Shown here one piece after another: positions 9,109 to 17,601 of a DNA stretch of 51,543 nt. Under the pieces are notes generated by a model. That model had not been told where the DNA came from. It was given only the letters and a program-made list of their open reading frames with translations, and made no database searches. Positions within the stretch are counted from its first letter, which is position 1. Every line of letters starts with the position of its first letter. This stretch comes from Comamonadaceae bacterium UBA4962. GTDB taxonomy: Bacteria > Pseudomonadota > Gammaproteobacteria > Burkholderiales > Burkholderiaceae_C. The translations under genes and the position numbers were made by a program. Location of the stretch: the NCBI GenBank assembly GCA_002397315.1, contig DHAE01000017.1:1-51543 (forward strand). Reading direction: 5' to 3'.

Positions 9109-10317
9109 ATGCCCACCACCCTCACCCCTGCTTCTTCTGCTCCGCCCCTGGCCTGGCCGGTGCGCCGGCTCGGGCCCGACGCCGCGCTGTGGCTCGCGGT
9201 GTCCGTGCTGATGATGTTCCTCGCCGCCTCCAGCGCGCCGTCGCCGCTGTACGCCATCTACCGCGAGATGTGGGGCTTCTCCGCGTTCAGCCTGACGGTG
9301 ATCTTCTCCAGCTATGCGTTCGCGCTGCTCGCCGCGCTGCTGTGCTTCGGCGCGCTGTCGGACCACGTGGGCCGGCGCAGCGTCATCGTCGCGGCGCTGG
9401 CGCTGGAGTTCGTTGCGGTGCTGGCTTTCTGGCGGGCCGAGTCGGTGGCCTGGCTGCTGGCGGCGCGCGTGCTGCAGGGCGTGGCCACGGGCATGGCCAC
9501 CAGCGCGCTCAGCGCCCTGCTGGTGGACCTGCACCCCGTGCGCGGCCCGCTCATGAACAGCGTGGCACCCATGGTCGGCATGGCGATCGGCGCGCTCGGC
9601 ACCAGTGTGCTGGTGCAGTACCTGCCCTCGCCCACGCACCTGGTGTTCGAACTGCTGCTGGTGGTGATCGCGCTGCAGTGCGCCGCCGCGTTCTGGCTGC
9701 CCGAGACGGTGGCGCGCCGCCCCGGCGCCTGGCGCTCGCTGGTACCGAGCATGCACGTGCCCCAGGCCGCGCGGGCACCGCTGCTGCGCATCCTGCCGCT
9801 CAGCACCGCCGGCTGGGCGCTCGGCGGCTTCTACCTCTCGCTCGGCCCGTCGCTGGGCAGGCTGGTCACGCACAGCGCCTCGCCGCTCGTGGGCGGCCTG
9901 CTGATCACCGCGCTCGTGCTGCCCGGCGCCCTGGCGATCGGCGCCGTGCGGCAGCGCCCGCCGCGCGGCGTGCTGCAGGGCAGCGCCGCGGCGCTCGCAC
10001 TGGGCCTCGCCGTCACGCTCGCGGGCGTGGCCGGGCACAGCCCGGCGGCGTTTTTCGGGGGCACGCTGGTGGCGGGCCTGGGCTTCGGCGCGGGCTTCAA
10101 CGCCGCCGTGCGCTGCCTCGTGCCCATGGCCTCGGCGCAGGAACGGGCCGGCCTGATGGCCAGCTTCTTCGTGCTGAGCTACCTCGCCTTCAGCCTGCCC
10201 GCCATCGCGGCCGGCATGCTCACGGGGATGTACGGACTGCAGGCCACGGCACTCGGGTACGGCGCGCTGCTGATCGCGCTGGCTACCGTGTCGGCGTTCA
10301 GCGCGCGGCGCGCCTGA
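9109..10317 (+). CDS. Major facilitator superfamily transporter
   Basis: The 402-residue protein is an integral membrane transporter with about 12 hydrophobic segments. The MFS motif A is clear in the loop between helices 2 and 3 (GALSDHVGRRSVIV, about residues 79-92), and the FLAASSAPSPLYAIYR opening is typical of drug-efflux-like MFS proteins in Burkholderiales. The length is normal and the reading frame intact. It is divergently arranged with a TetR repressor and its start codon lies just behind operator 2, so expression is probably induced by a compound that releases the repressor. Export of a toxic compound is the likely role; the substrate is not identifiable. Confidence 0.9.
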   Translation: MPTTLTPASSAPPLAWPVRRLGPDAALWLAVSVLMMFLAASSAPSPLYAIYREMWGFSAFSLTVIFSSYAFALLAALLCFGALSDHVGRRSVIVAALALEFVAVLAFWRAESVAWLLAARVLQGVATGMATSALSALLVDLHPVRGPLMNSVAPMVGMAIGALGTSVLVQYLPSPTHLVFELLLVVIALQCAAAFWLPETVARRPGAWRSLVPSMHVPQAARAPLLRILPLSTAGWALGGFYLSLGPSLGRLVTHSASPLVGGLLITALVLPGALAIGAVRQRPPRGVLQGSAAALALGLAVTLAGVAGHSPAAFFGGTLVAGLGFGAGFNAAVRCLVPMASAQERAGLMASFFVLSYLAFSLPAIAAGMLTGMYGLQATALGYGALLIALATVSAFSARRA

Positions 10318-10498
10318 CTGCGGGGCGAAAAGGCACGCTTCAGACCAGAAAGCTACGCCCTCGGCTCGTTGCCACACCGAGGCATCGTGATCTCGCGCGA
10401 CAAAGCCGTTGCCGATGGCAGCGTTGGCGCTGCAGCGTGGCTTGCACGTGTTAGGCTGTCGCTCATCCATAAAAACCAAGCTCCAAAGGAGACGAGGG

Positions 10499-11884
10499 AT
10501 GAGGGAAGAGGGACCCACGAAGGCGGAGGCCAGCGCCTTGCTCGGCGACGTGCAGGCGCGTTACCAGGGCTGGCAGCACGCGCAGAAGCTCATGGCGCCG
10601 CTGCTGGCGCCAGATTTTTCTCCATTCGATGCCCAGCGCAACCATGAGATAGACATCTCCCGGCATCTGGCCCTGCTGCTGGACCCAGAAGGCACCCATG
10701 GCCAAGGTCGGTTGTTTTGGGACGGCTTCGTGGCGTTGGTGCTCAAGCAGCAGAGCGCGCTGCAACAGCCTCTGAAGCAGCAGGGGAGCGCGGCCTGCGA
10801 AGAAGCGCCTTCTTTGTCGGACCTGCGAACAGCCCACATGCCCGTCGCGGCCACTTGGCTTGCAGGGCCCTCCGTCAAATATGTCCAACGGGAACACTAC
10901 ACGCGCAACGGCCGCTACATCGATCTTTTCGTGCAACTCCAAGGCGGATGCATAGGCATCGAAAACAAGCCCTGGCGACACTCGCGCGATGGCAGGCAAC
11001 AGTTGGCCAACTACACGGACTATCTCCAGGGCTTGCACGGTTCCTGGATGCTGATCTACCTAGGCCACCAAGCGCCAGACCCATCGAGCCTGTCAGAAAA
11101 GAAGCGCGAAAAACTCATCCGCAACGGACGTTTTGCCTATCTGCTCTGGCCCGAGGTGCTGGATTGGCTGCGCGACAGCCTTTCGCGAATTCAGGCCCAT
11201 CAGGTGCGGTGGTTCGTCGAAGAACTCTGCAACTACCTCCAGCGCCGTATGGGCAGCGATTTACCGGAAGCCGCCATGAACCACATTGCCGAAGCCTTCA
11301 CAGCGACTCCTCAAGCACTCGATAGCGCTTTCCAAATTCGCAACAGCCTGGCCGAGTGGCAGAACCAGCGATTGGAACAGTTGCGCCAGCAATTGAAGGC
11401 TGCGATCAAGGAAGAATATTCTTTCTACTGGAAGGTGACACCAACGTTTAAGGAGTCTTACTTCTCATTGGAGGTCGGCTGGGGACCGAACCTATACCTT
11501 TACTTTGAATGGGGAAACCTCGCCAGCAATCCAGGCGATTTTTACTGGGGACTCCACTTTGACAAATCAATGCCCGAAGCATTCGTTCAAACACTGCGGC
11601 ATCTCATAAAACAGCAGTTGAATGTCGAGATCGAAGAAAGGGAGGATACGTGGCCATGCTGCGTTTATATACACAAAGATCCCCTCTTTGTTCCCAAAGA
11701 GCAACAGGAGAAGCATGCCAGCAAGGTACTACATCCTTGGTTGACGTTGGGCGCGCGGGAAGATGACTTCGTAACGCTGGTCATGAAGCGACATCAAGTC
11801 ATATCTGAATTGATGAACCACGCGGACCTACAGCCATTCCGCAGGAAGTTGGCCACCGGAGGCAGCCGCACGCCCGCTGTCTGA
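10499..11884 (+). CDS. PD-(D/E)XK nuclease-fold protein, solitary, probably acquired
   Basis: The 461-residue protein shows the nuclease core of the PDDEXK_4-like family: an upstream REHYTRNGRYID with D142, then IGIENK with E155 and K157, giving the D...ExK catalytic set, and a preceding helix region with NHEIDISRHLALLLDP. The C-terminal half (about 300-460) is rich in aromatics and acidic residues and I do not recognise it. ATG 10499 is chosen over 10409 because AAAGGAGACGAGGG stands directly before it. Base composition drops clearly below that of the neighbours, especially from 11390 to 11820, which suggests horizontal transfer. Proteins of this family turn up near defence genes, but here there is no methylase, helicase or other partner. 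A single-gene anti-phage or DNA-repair role is conjecture. Confidence 0.8.
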   Translation: MREEGPTKAEASALLGDVQARYQGWQHAQKLMAPLLAPDFSPFDAQRNHEIDISRHLALLLDPEGTHGQGRLFWDGFVALVLKQQSALQQPLKQQGSAACEEAPSLSDLRTAHMPVAATWLAGPSVKYVQREHYTRNGRYIDLFVQLQGGCIGIENKPWRHSRDGRQQLANYTDYLQGLHGSWMLIYLGHQAPDPSSLSEKKREKLIRNGRFAYLLWPEVLDWLRDSLSRIQAHQVRWFVEELCNYLQRRMGSDLPEAAMNHIAEAFTATPQALDSAFQIRNSLAEWQNQRLEQLRQQLKAAIKEEYSFYWKVTPTFKESYFSLEVGWGPNLYLYFEWGNLASNPGDFYWGLHFDKSMPEAFVQTLRHLIKQQLNVEIEEREDTWPCCVYIHKDPLFVPKEQQEKHASKVLHPWLTLGAREDDFVTLVMKRHQVISELMNHADLQPFRRKLATGGSRTPAV

Positions 11885-11897
11885 GAAAGGGAGCACG

Positions 11898-13037
<1,140 letters not shown>

Positions 13038-13124
13038 GCGGGCTCTCCAGCAACGGGCGGGCGAAACGCGGCGACGAATGGCGCCTACGGAAGAACTTTC
13101 AGTGTAGGCATGTCCGGCCGCTCC

Positions 13125-13703
13125 TTACCGCATCCGTTGCGCGCGGTGCCACACCGGCACCAGCCACAGCGCCTGCACCGCCGCATACCCCACCACCGCA
13201 AAAGCCAGCGCCAGCAACGGCAGTCCCACGGCCAGCGGCGCGCCCAATGCGTGCATCCACGTGGCCATGGCCTGCACGCCGCCCGATGCCGACCAGCCCT
13301 CCCAGGCCGGCAGCCGCTGCTCGCCCGGCAGCACCCAGGCGCCCACGTGGAACGCCAGGGCATAGAGCGGCAGCGTGGTGAGGGGATTGGTGTAGAGCGT
13401 GGCCGCGGCCCCCGCCACCGCGTTGCCGCGCAATGCGGCGCAGGTGGCGACCGCGGCCGGGATCTGCAGCGGCCCGGGGATCAGCCCGCAGAACAGCCCC
13501 GCCGCCGCGCCGCGCGCCAGGGCTTCGCGCCGCAGGCAGAGCAGCTGGCGCCGCTCCAGCCAGGGGCGCAGCCGTGCGAGCGAGGGCCGGTCCATCAGCG
13601 CGCGGGTCGCCGGCTCCTGCCGGCGCAGCCAGCGGCGCACGCCGGTCATCGCGCGTGCCAGGGGCTGCGCCACCCGCCCGGCCAGCGCCCCGGCGGTGCT
13701 CAC
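13125..13703 (-). CDS. DUF2062 domain membrane protein
   Basis: The 192-residue protein contains a DUF2062 domain with its hallmark LFCGLIPGPLQIPAA early in the hydrophobic part (about residues 67-81), then further membrane segments with LYTNPLTTLPLYALAFHVG. DUF2062 proteins are small bacterial membrane proteins of unknown function, sometimes found beside glycosyltransferase or envelope genes. I start it at GTG 13703 rather than at the upstream ATG at 13949, because the upstream extension is low-quality sequence that overlaps a small gene and terC. The GTG shares its last two bases with the TGA of the 54-codon gene before it, indicating translational coupling. Confidence 0.78.
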   Translation of the reverse strand: MSTAGALAGRVAQPLARAMTGVRRWLRRQEPATRALMDRPSLARLRPWLERRQLLCLRREALARGAAAGLFCGLIPGPLQIPAAVATCAALRGNAVAGAAATLYTNPLTTLPLYALAFHVGAWVLPGEQRLPAWEGWSASGGVQAMATWMHALGAPLAVGLPLLALAFAVVGYAAVQALWLVPVWHRAQRMR

Positions 13704-13864
13704 AGCGCCACCGTCACCGCGGTGGCGGCGCCCCAGGCGCCGGTCAGGGCGGCCAGCAGACCCACGTCGCGGCGCTCGTTGCCGCCGCGCCAGGTCAGGA
13801 ACGTGGTCAGCGCGAACGCGGCCAGCAGGGTGGCCATCACGGCCTCGATCATCGTCAGATCCAT
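13700..13864 (-). CDS. Small membrane protein of 54 residues, unknown
   Basis: A short frame starting at ATG 13864 (MDLTMIEAVM) and stopping at 13702-13700 encodes one hydrophobic helix at about residues 5-23, a basic hydrophilic stretch (TWRGGNERRD) and a second hydrophobic stretch at about 35-54. It lies 32 bases after the terC stop, and its TGA overlaps the GTG start of the DUF2062 gene, so it fits as the middle gene of a three-gene operon. The tight overlap and clean helix-loop-helix pattern are the reasons to accept it. I recognise no family and give no function. Confidence 0.6.
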   Translation of the reverse strand: MDLTMIEAVMATLLAAFALTTFLTWRGGNERRDVGLLAALTGAWGAATAVTVAL

Positions 13865-13896
13865 GGTCTCGGTCTTTCGTCCGGATCAGGCCGCGC

Positions 13897-14901
13897 TCAG
13901 GCGCCCTTGCCCGGCAGGGCGGTGGGCGGGGTGCCATCGCTGCCACCACCGTCCTTGCCGCGCGACGTCCAGAGCGAGGCCACGATCGAGCCGGCGATCA
14001 GCGCGCCCGTCACCAGCAGCGCATAGCCGATCGGGATCTTGTAGAGGTCGATCAGCAGCATCTTCGCGCCGATGAACACCAGCACCATCGCCAGGCCGTA
14101 GGCCAGCAGGTGGAAGCGGTCCGCCAGATCGGCCAGCAGGAAATAGAGCGCCCGCAGGCCCAGGATCGCGAAGATGTTGGCCGTGAGCACGATGAACGGG
14201 TCGCTCGTGATCGCGAAGATCGCCGGGATGCTGTCCACCGCGAAGATCACGTCCGTCACGCCGATCATGATCAGCACCACGAACAGCGGGGTGAACAGCT
14301 TCACGCCATTCACTACCGTGGTCATCTTCTCGCCGTCGAACGTATCCGACATGCGGATGCGCTTGCGCAGGAATTTCAGCACCGGGTTGGTGGAGATGTC
14401 CGGCTCCTGCCCCGCGGCGATCCACATCTTCACGCCCGTGATCACCAGGAACGCGCCGAACACGTACAGCAGCCAGTGGAACGTGGCCAGCAGCCAGGCG
14501 CCCGCCAGGATCAGCACCGTGCGCAGCACGATCGCGCCGATGATGCCGATGATCAGCGCCCGCTTCTGGTACTCCGCCGGCACGGCGAAGTAGCTGAAGA
14601 TCATCAGGAAGACGAAGATGTTGTCCACCGACAGGCTCTTCTCCACCAGATAGCCGGTGATGAACTGCATCGACACCGTGTTGGCCACCTCCCGGCCCTG
14701 CGAGCCGTCCAGGTACCACCAGAGGATCGCGACGAACACGAACGCGAGCGAGAACCACAGCAGGCTCCAGCTCAGCGCCTCCTTCATGGTCACCTTGTGC
14801 GCTCCCTGGCGCTCCATGACCAGCAGATCGATGGCGATCGCCACGACCACGAACAGGCCGAAGCCGGCCCACATCCAGGGGGTTCCGATGGTTTCCACCA
14901 T
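13897..14901 (-). CDS. TerC family membrane protein (Alx/MeeF-like metal exporter)
   Basis: The 334-residue protein has about nine membrane segments. It carries the two acidic intramembrane signatures of the TerC family: SVDNIFVFL with D93, and TDVIFAVDSIPA with D217 and D223. Known TerC-family proteins such as E. coli Alx export manganese, and others assist metal loading of exported enzymes. The start ATG 14901 has GGGAGGG eight bases upstream and follows a 47-codon upstream ORF by four bases. It heads an operon with the 54-residue protein and DUF2062. An NhaR-like LysR regulator is divergent. Leader features suggest control by attenuation or translational coupling. Confidence 0.9.
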   Translation of the reverse strand: MVETIGTPWMWAGFGLFVVVAIAIDLLVMERQGAHKVTMKEALSWSLLWFSLAFVFVAILWWYLDGSQGREVANTVSMQFITGYLVEKSLSVDNIFVFLMIFSYFAVPAEYQKRALIIGIIGAIVLRTVLILAGAWLLATFHWLLYVFGAFLVITGVKMWIAAGQEPDISTNPVLKFLRKRIRMSDTFDGEKMTTVVNGVKLFTPLFVVLIMIGVTDVIFAVDSIPAIFAITSDPFIVLTANIFAILGLRALYFLLADLADRFHLLAYGLAMVLVFIGAKMLLIDLYKIPIGYALLVTGALIAGSIVASLWTSRGKDGGGSDGTPPTALPGKGA

Positions 14902-14905
14902 GGCG

Positions 14906-15049
14906 TCAGCCCTCCCGGCGCACGCGGCGCGTCGTGGCCGTGGTCAGCGGCAAGGAAGACAACGACAACGAAAAAGCGCCGGGCCCGGCTGGCTCGGCGC
15001 CCGGCGGTGCGGCATGCGGCACCAGGGGCAGTCGGTAGGTGGTCATCAT
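14906..15049 (-). CDS. Putative 47-codon leader ORF upstream of terC
   Basis: An open frame starts at ATG 15049 (MMTTYRLPLVPH) and ends at TGA 14908-14906, four bases before the terC start codon. It has no good ribosome-binding site and low-complexity composition (Pro/Ala, then Ser/Leu/Thr, then Arg), so it may be a regulatory leader rather than a functional protein. The terminator-like hairpin at 14971-15006 lies inside it and the terC ribosome-binding site lies in its last codons. Translation through the leader would thus affect both hairpin formation and terC initiation. Whether it is translated is not known. Confidence 0.4.
   Translation of the reverse strand: MMTTYRLPLVPHAAPPGAEPAGPGAFSLSLSSLPLTTATTRRVRREG
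14971..15006 (-). terminator. Terminator-like hairpin in the terC leader (possible attenuator)
   Basis: On the minus strand, eight-base arms CGCCGGGC and GCCCGGCG enclose a 14-base loop and are followed by C and then five T. The form is that of an intrinsic terminator, but it lies about 70 bases before terC and inside the leader ORF, so it would act on the operon itself. The T-run is short, so termination could be partial. Regulation is inferred. Confidence 0.5.
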
Positions 15050-15146
15050 GGCGGTCAGTCAGGTGGAATCGAAAGGGAAGGGAATGCGAACCCGCACTGT
15101 CGGGGCTGCAGGCGCGGAAAGGAAGATAGCCCGGCCGTAAGATCAC

Positions 15147-15161
15147 TTCGGTTTTTCCGAA
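15147..15161. promoter_or_regulatory. Probable LysR-type binding site between terC and the NhaR-like gene
   Basis: TTCGG and CCGAA form a perfect five-base inverted repeat around TTTTT, giving the T-N11-A spacing of LysR boxes. It sits 28 bases ahead of the regulator start, in the divergent intergenic region, where autoregulation and control of terC would be exerted. Confidence 0.6.
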
Positions 15162-15188
15162 CTGTTTCGCTTCGTTGTCCTACAAAAC

Positions 15189-16079
15189 ATGAGCCAGAGC
15201 TTCAACTACCGGCACCTCTACTACTTCTGGGTGGTCGCCAAGGAAGGCGGCGTGGCCCGCGCCGCCGAGCGGCTCGACATGGCCGTGCAGACCATCAGCG
15301 CCCAGGTGCGCTCGCTGGAGAAAGACCTCGGGACCGCCCTGCTGCGCGCGGAGGGCCGCAACCTCGTGCTCACCGACGCGGGCGTGGCCGCCATGCACGA
15401 GGCCGACCAGATCTTCGCGCTGGGCGAGCAGTTGCAGCACCGCGTGGCCGAAGCCGCCACCGGCCGCGTGCTGCGGCTGAACCTGGGGATTTCGGACGGC
15501 ATCGCCAAGGTGGCCGTGCACCGCCTGCTCACCCCGGTGCTGGACGCGCCCCACCTGCGCCTGCTGTGCCACGAGGGCGAATTCCAGCCCCTGCTTGGCG
15601 AACTCGCCCTGCACAAGCTCGACGCCGTGCTCGCCGACCGCCCCGCCCCGCCCAACCCGGCCCTGAAAACCACCAGCCAGCTCCTGGGCACCAGCCCCAT
15701 CGCCTGGTATGCCCCCCACCAGTGGGCCGAGGCGGCCGCCCAAAATTTCCCCCAGAGCCTCGCCGTCGTGCCCGTGCTGCTACCGACCGAACACGCCGCC
15801 GCCCGCGCCCGCATCGACCACTGGCTGGAGCGGGAACGCATCCGGCCGCGGATCGCGGGGGAATTCGAGGACAGCGCCCTGCTCGCCACCTTTGCGAGCA
15901 CGGGCATGGGCGTGATGCCCGCGCCGGAGTCGATGGGGGAGCACCTGGGGCGTACGCACGGGCTGGTGGCGGTGGGGACGACCGCGGACGTGCAGGAGCA
16001 GTTTCACCTGATCTTCAGTGCGAGGAAGGTGATGCATCCGTTGGTGGTGCGGTTGGTGGAGGGGGGGACGCTGGATTGA
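15189..16079 (+). CDS. LysR family regulator, NhaR-like
   Basis: The 296-residue protein begins with SQSFNYRHLYYFWVVAKEGG, the characteristic opening of NhaR-type LysR regulators, which in E. coli activate the sodium/proton antiporter gene nhaA and respond to sodium. The helix-turn-helix lies at about residues 10-65 (GVARAAERLDMAVQTISAQVRSLE) and the effector domain at about 90-290. Here it is divergent from terC rather than beside an antiporter, so a role in ion or metal stress that includes terC is plausible. The ATG at 15189 gives the family's normal N-terminus. A LysR-type box lies in the gap to the terC leader. Confidence 0.88.
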   Translation: MSQSFNYRHLYYFWVVAKEGGVARAAERLDMAVQTISAQVRSLEKDLGTALLRAEGRNLVLTDAGVAAMHEADQIFALGEQLQHRVAEAATGRVLRLNLGISDGIAKVAVHRLLTPVLDAPHLRLLCHEGEFQPLLGELALHKLDAVLADRPAPPNPALKTTSQLLGTSPIAWYAPHQWAEAAAQNFPQSLAVVPVLLPTEHAAARARIDHWLERERIRPRIAGEFEDSALLATFASTGMGVMPAPESMGEHLGRTHGLVAVGTTADVQEQFHLIFSARKVMHPLVVRLVEGGTLD

Positions 16080-16107
16080 GAGGGATGCAGAGGACGGGAC
16101 AGCCGAA

Positions 16108-16698
16108 TCAGAAGCGGCTCGCCTCCGGCACTTTCGCCAGCAGGTGCGGCCACCGCGCGCGATAACTCGCCACCTTCGCGGCGAACAGCTCGGGGTACGG
16201 AGTCAGGGGATTGGGTGACAGCGTGCCGGCATAGACGCCATCCACCCCGTACGGAGCGTGGCACTCGCCAGGCCGAACGCCCACGCACGATTCGAGCACG
16301 AGAAAGCGCCGGATTCCGTCCTCGGACGAAGTGAGCGGCGGGCAGGGGCGCCCGAAGTGCCGGGGGTACCAGAGGTGCACGCGCGCCTGGTTCGCGACTT
16401 CGACGGTGATGCCCAGGTCGGACAGCACGGAGTCCGCATGGGCCTGCGCGGCTTTTTCACCCGACTCGCTCAGATCCCTGTCGTCGAAGTAGAAGAGGTC
16501 GTAATCCTTGATGTCGGCACCCGCGGGGCGGTGGGACTGCAGGTTCCAAATGGTCTGGAACAGGCACCCGGCGACGAGCCATGCGTTGGGGAGCGCGGGC
16601 GCCAGGGCATTCCATCGCGCGAGGATGGTGGCGTTGACTGCGTTGGATTTGATGTCGTGCAGGAATTCGGGGGCCATGACGCCTCTCAGCGATTGCAT
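16108..16698 (-). CDS. Nucleotidyltransferase-fold family protein (NTP_transf_6-like)
   Basis: From ATG 16698 the protein has 196 residues and contains LVAGCLFQTIWNL followed by DIKDYDLFYFDDRDLS, the paired acidic residues of a minimal nucleotidyltransferase fold, then ARVHLWYPRHFG, a cysteine-containing LESCVGVR, and a C-terminal TPYPELFAAKVASYRARWP. This matches a bacterial family of unknown substrate. The open frame continues upstream to ATG 16764, but those 22 extra codons copy part of a sulfatase gene (see the remnant at 16711-16822). AGGAAAG before ATG 16698 makes it the better start. The gene is probably a transferred cassette whose 5' junction fell in an old sulfatase gene. Confidence 0.8.
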   Translation of the reverse strand: MQSLRGVMAPEFLHDIKSNAVNATILARWNALAPALPNAWLVAGCLFQTIWNLQSHRPAGADIKDYDLFYFDDRDLSESGEKAAQAHADSVLSDLGITVEVANQARVHLWYPRHFGRPCPPLTSSEDGIRRFLVLESCVGVRPGECHAPYGVDGVYAGTLSPNPLTPYPELFAAKVASYRARWPHLLAKVPEASRF

Positions 16699-16710
16699 TC
16701 TTTCCTGGAA

Positions 16711-16822
16711 GTCGGGATGCGGCTGTGCACCAACCAGTTCCAACATCGTGCCGCGCCAGTCCATGGATGAGGCCCATCTTCCAGCCGACCAGGGGCCAGT
16801 TGTCGGAGAAGCGTTCGCCGAA
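16711..16822 (-). pseudogene. Remnant of a second sulfatase gene
   Basis: Two stretches here match separate parts of the intact sulfatase at 17602-18966, in the same orientation. Bases about 16769-16817 match 18070-18118 almost exactly, including an unbroken identical run of about 37 bases coding around RFSDNWPLVG. Bases about 16711-16764 match about 17928-17981 at roughly four in five positions, coding MDW..TMLEL.GAQPHPD. About 90 bases that lie between them in the intact gene are missing. This is a degraded, internally deleted piece of a duplicated sulfatase, now separated from the intact copy by the toxin-antitoxin pair. Confidence 0.85.
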
Positions 16823-16827
16823 TCAGG

Positions 16828-17217
16828 TCACTTGTCGCCAAACGGCCACAACCGGCCGAAATCGAACGAAAGCTGACGGTGGTGCCGGATGGACAGCAAA
16901 TACACCGCCTCGTCTTCATCCGTCGCCACGTACAACATCAGGTAATCACCATGCAGGTATTCCCGCAGCGCACCGGCCGCGCCCATCGGCAGCGCGGCAA
17001 GCTGGGCCAGGGCCTCGGCCGATTGCGGTGGGTTGCCCAGGTAGCGCCTGCCTATGCGGGGAAAGCGCGCAAGGTTGGGAATGACGATGGAACGCAGTTC
17101 CACCAGCAGATCGTCGAAGGCATAGGCGGCGTCTGCTTCCGTCAAGAATGCTTCCAGGGCGTCCAGCCGCTCCAAAAAGCTGGCAGTCAGCTCGACCCGG
17201 TAGCTCGCCTCAGCCAC
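16828..17217 (-). CDS. RelE/ParE-superfamily toxin-like protein
   Basis: The 129-residue protein has the RelE/ParE-superfamily pattern: an N-terminal strand YRVELTASFLERLDALEAFL, a central FPRIGRRYLGN, and a C-terminal strand pair with DYLMLYVATDEDEAVYLLSIRHHRQLSFD. The conserved R and H positions near the end fit a mRNA-interferase or gyrase-type toxin. It starts at GTG 17217, overlapping the antitoxin gene by eight bases, the usual coupling of an antitoxin-first operon. Its stop lies six bases from the sulfatase remnant. At 129 residues it is somewhat longer than typical RelE proteins (about 90-100). Target unknown. Confidence 0.82.
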   Translation of the reverse strand: MAEASYRVELTASFLERLDALEAFLTEADAAYAFDDLLVELRSIVIPNLARFPRIGRRYLGNPPQSAEALAQLAALPMGAAGALREYLHGDYLMLYVATDEDEAVYLLSIRHHRQLSFDFGRLWPFGDK

Positions 17218-17533
17218 GCTTTTTGGCGGCCTTGCTGGCAGTCAGGGCGGCGCGGCGCTGCTGAATTTGGGCGATGGCGGTATCCGCGCTGCAGGTGCGT
17301 CCTGCCTCGATGTCGGCCAGGCCGCGCCTGGCATCGTCGATCAGCAGCAGGTGGATGTGCTCGCGCTCCAGGCGATGGTAGTAGTCGAGCCGGTCGGCGT
17401 CGATCAGTGCGACGTAGCTTTCGCCGTTCTTGGTGATGATCTTCTCGGCACCCGCCTTGGCCTGGTCGGCCAGCTCGGACAGGCGGGAGCGTGCCTGGGT
17501 GAACGGTACGACATCGCTTGCGGAAAAACCCAT
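17210..17533 (-). CDS. Phd/YefM-type antitoxin
   Basis: The 107-residue protein starts with DVVPFTQARSRLSELADQAKAG, the Phd/YefM DNA-binding and dimerisation pattern, followed by ITKNGESYVALIDADRLDYY, the standard second half of that domain. The C-terminal part (about 60-107), with charged helices and a lysine-rich tail, should be the toxin-binding segment. It precedes and overlaps the toxin gene. ATG 17533 is selected because it opens the Phd motif; the frame upstream of it is the shadow of the sulfatase. A candidate promoter lies at 17566-17594. The pair likely autoregulates, as Phd-type antitoxins do. Confidence 0.87.
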   Translation of the reverse strand: MGFSASDVVPFTQARSRLSELADQAKAGAEKIITKNGESYVALIDADRLDYYHRLEREHIHLLLIDDARRGLADIEAGRTCSADTAIAQIQQRRAALTASKAAKKRG

Positions 17534-17565
17534 GGTGCACCTCGGCTGGGGAGTCAGCAGAATTC

Positions 17566-17594
17566 TGTACAGTTTAACCCCAGTGGTCTGGCAA
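17566..17594 (-). promoter_or_regulatory. Candidate sigma-70 promoter for the toxin-antitoxin pair
   Basis: On the minus strand TTGCCA (17594-17589) and TGTACA (17571-17566) are separated by 17 bases. The -10 match is weak, and TGTACA is itself palindromic, so it could equally be part of an antitoxin operator. The position, 33 bases ahead of the antitoxin start, fits. Confidence 0.35.
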
Positions 17595-17601
17595 AGTGGG
17601 C

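Noticed and set aside
14902..15188. yybP-ykoY manganese riboswitch before terC
   Set aside because: Neither the conserved core sequences nor the paired stems of that RNA could be found; only a hairpin and a leader ORF are visible.
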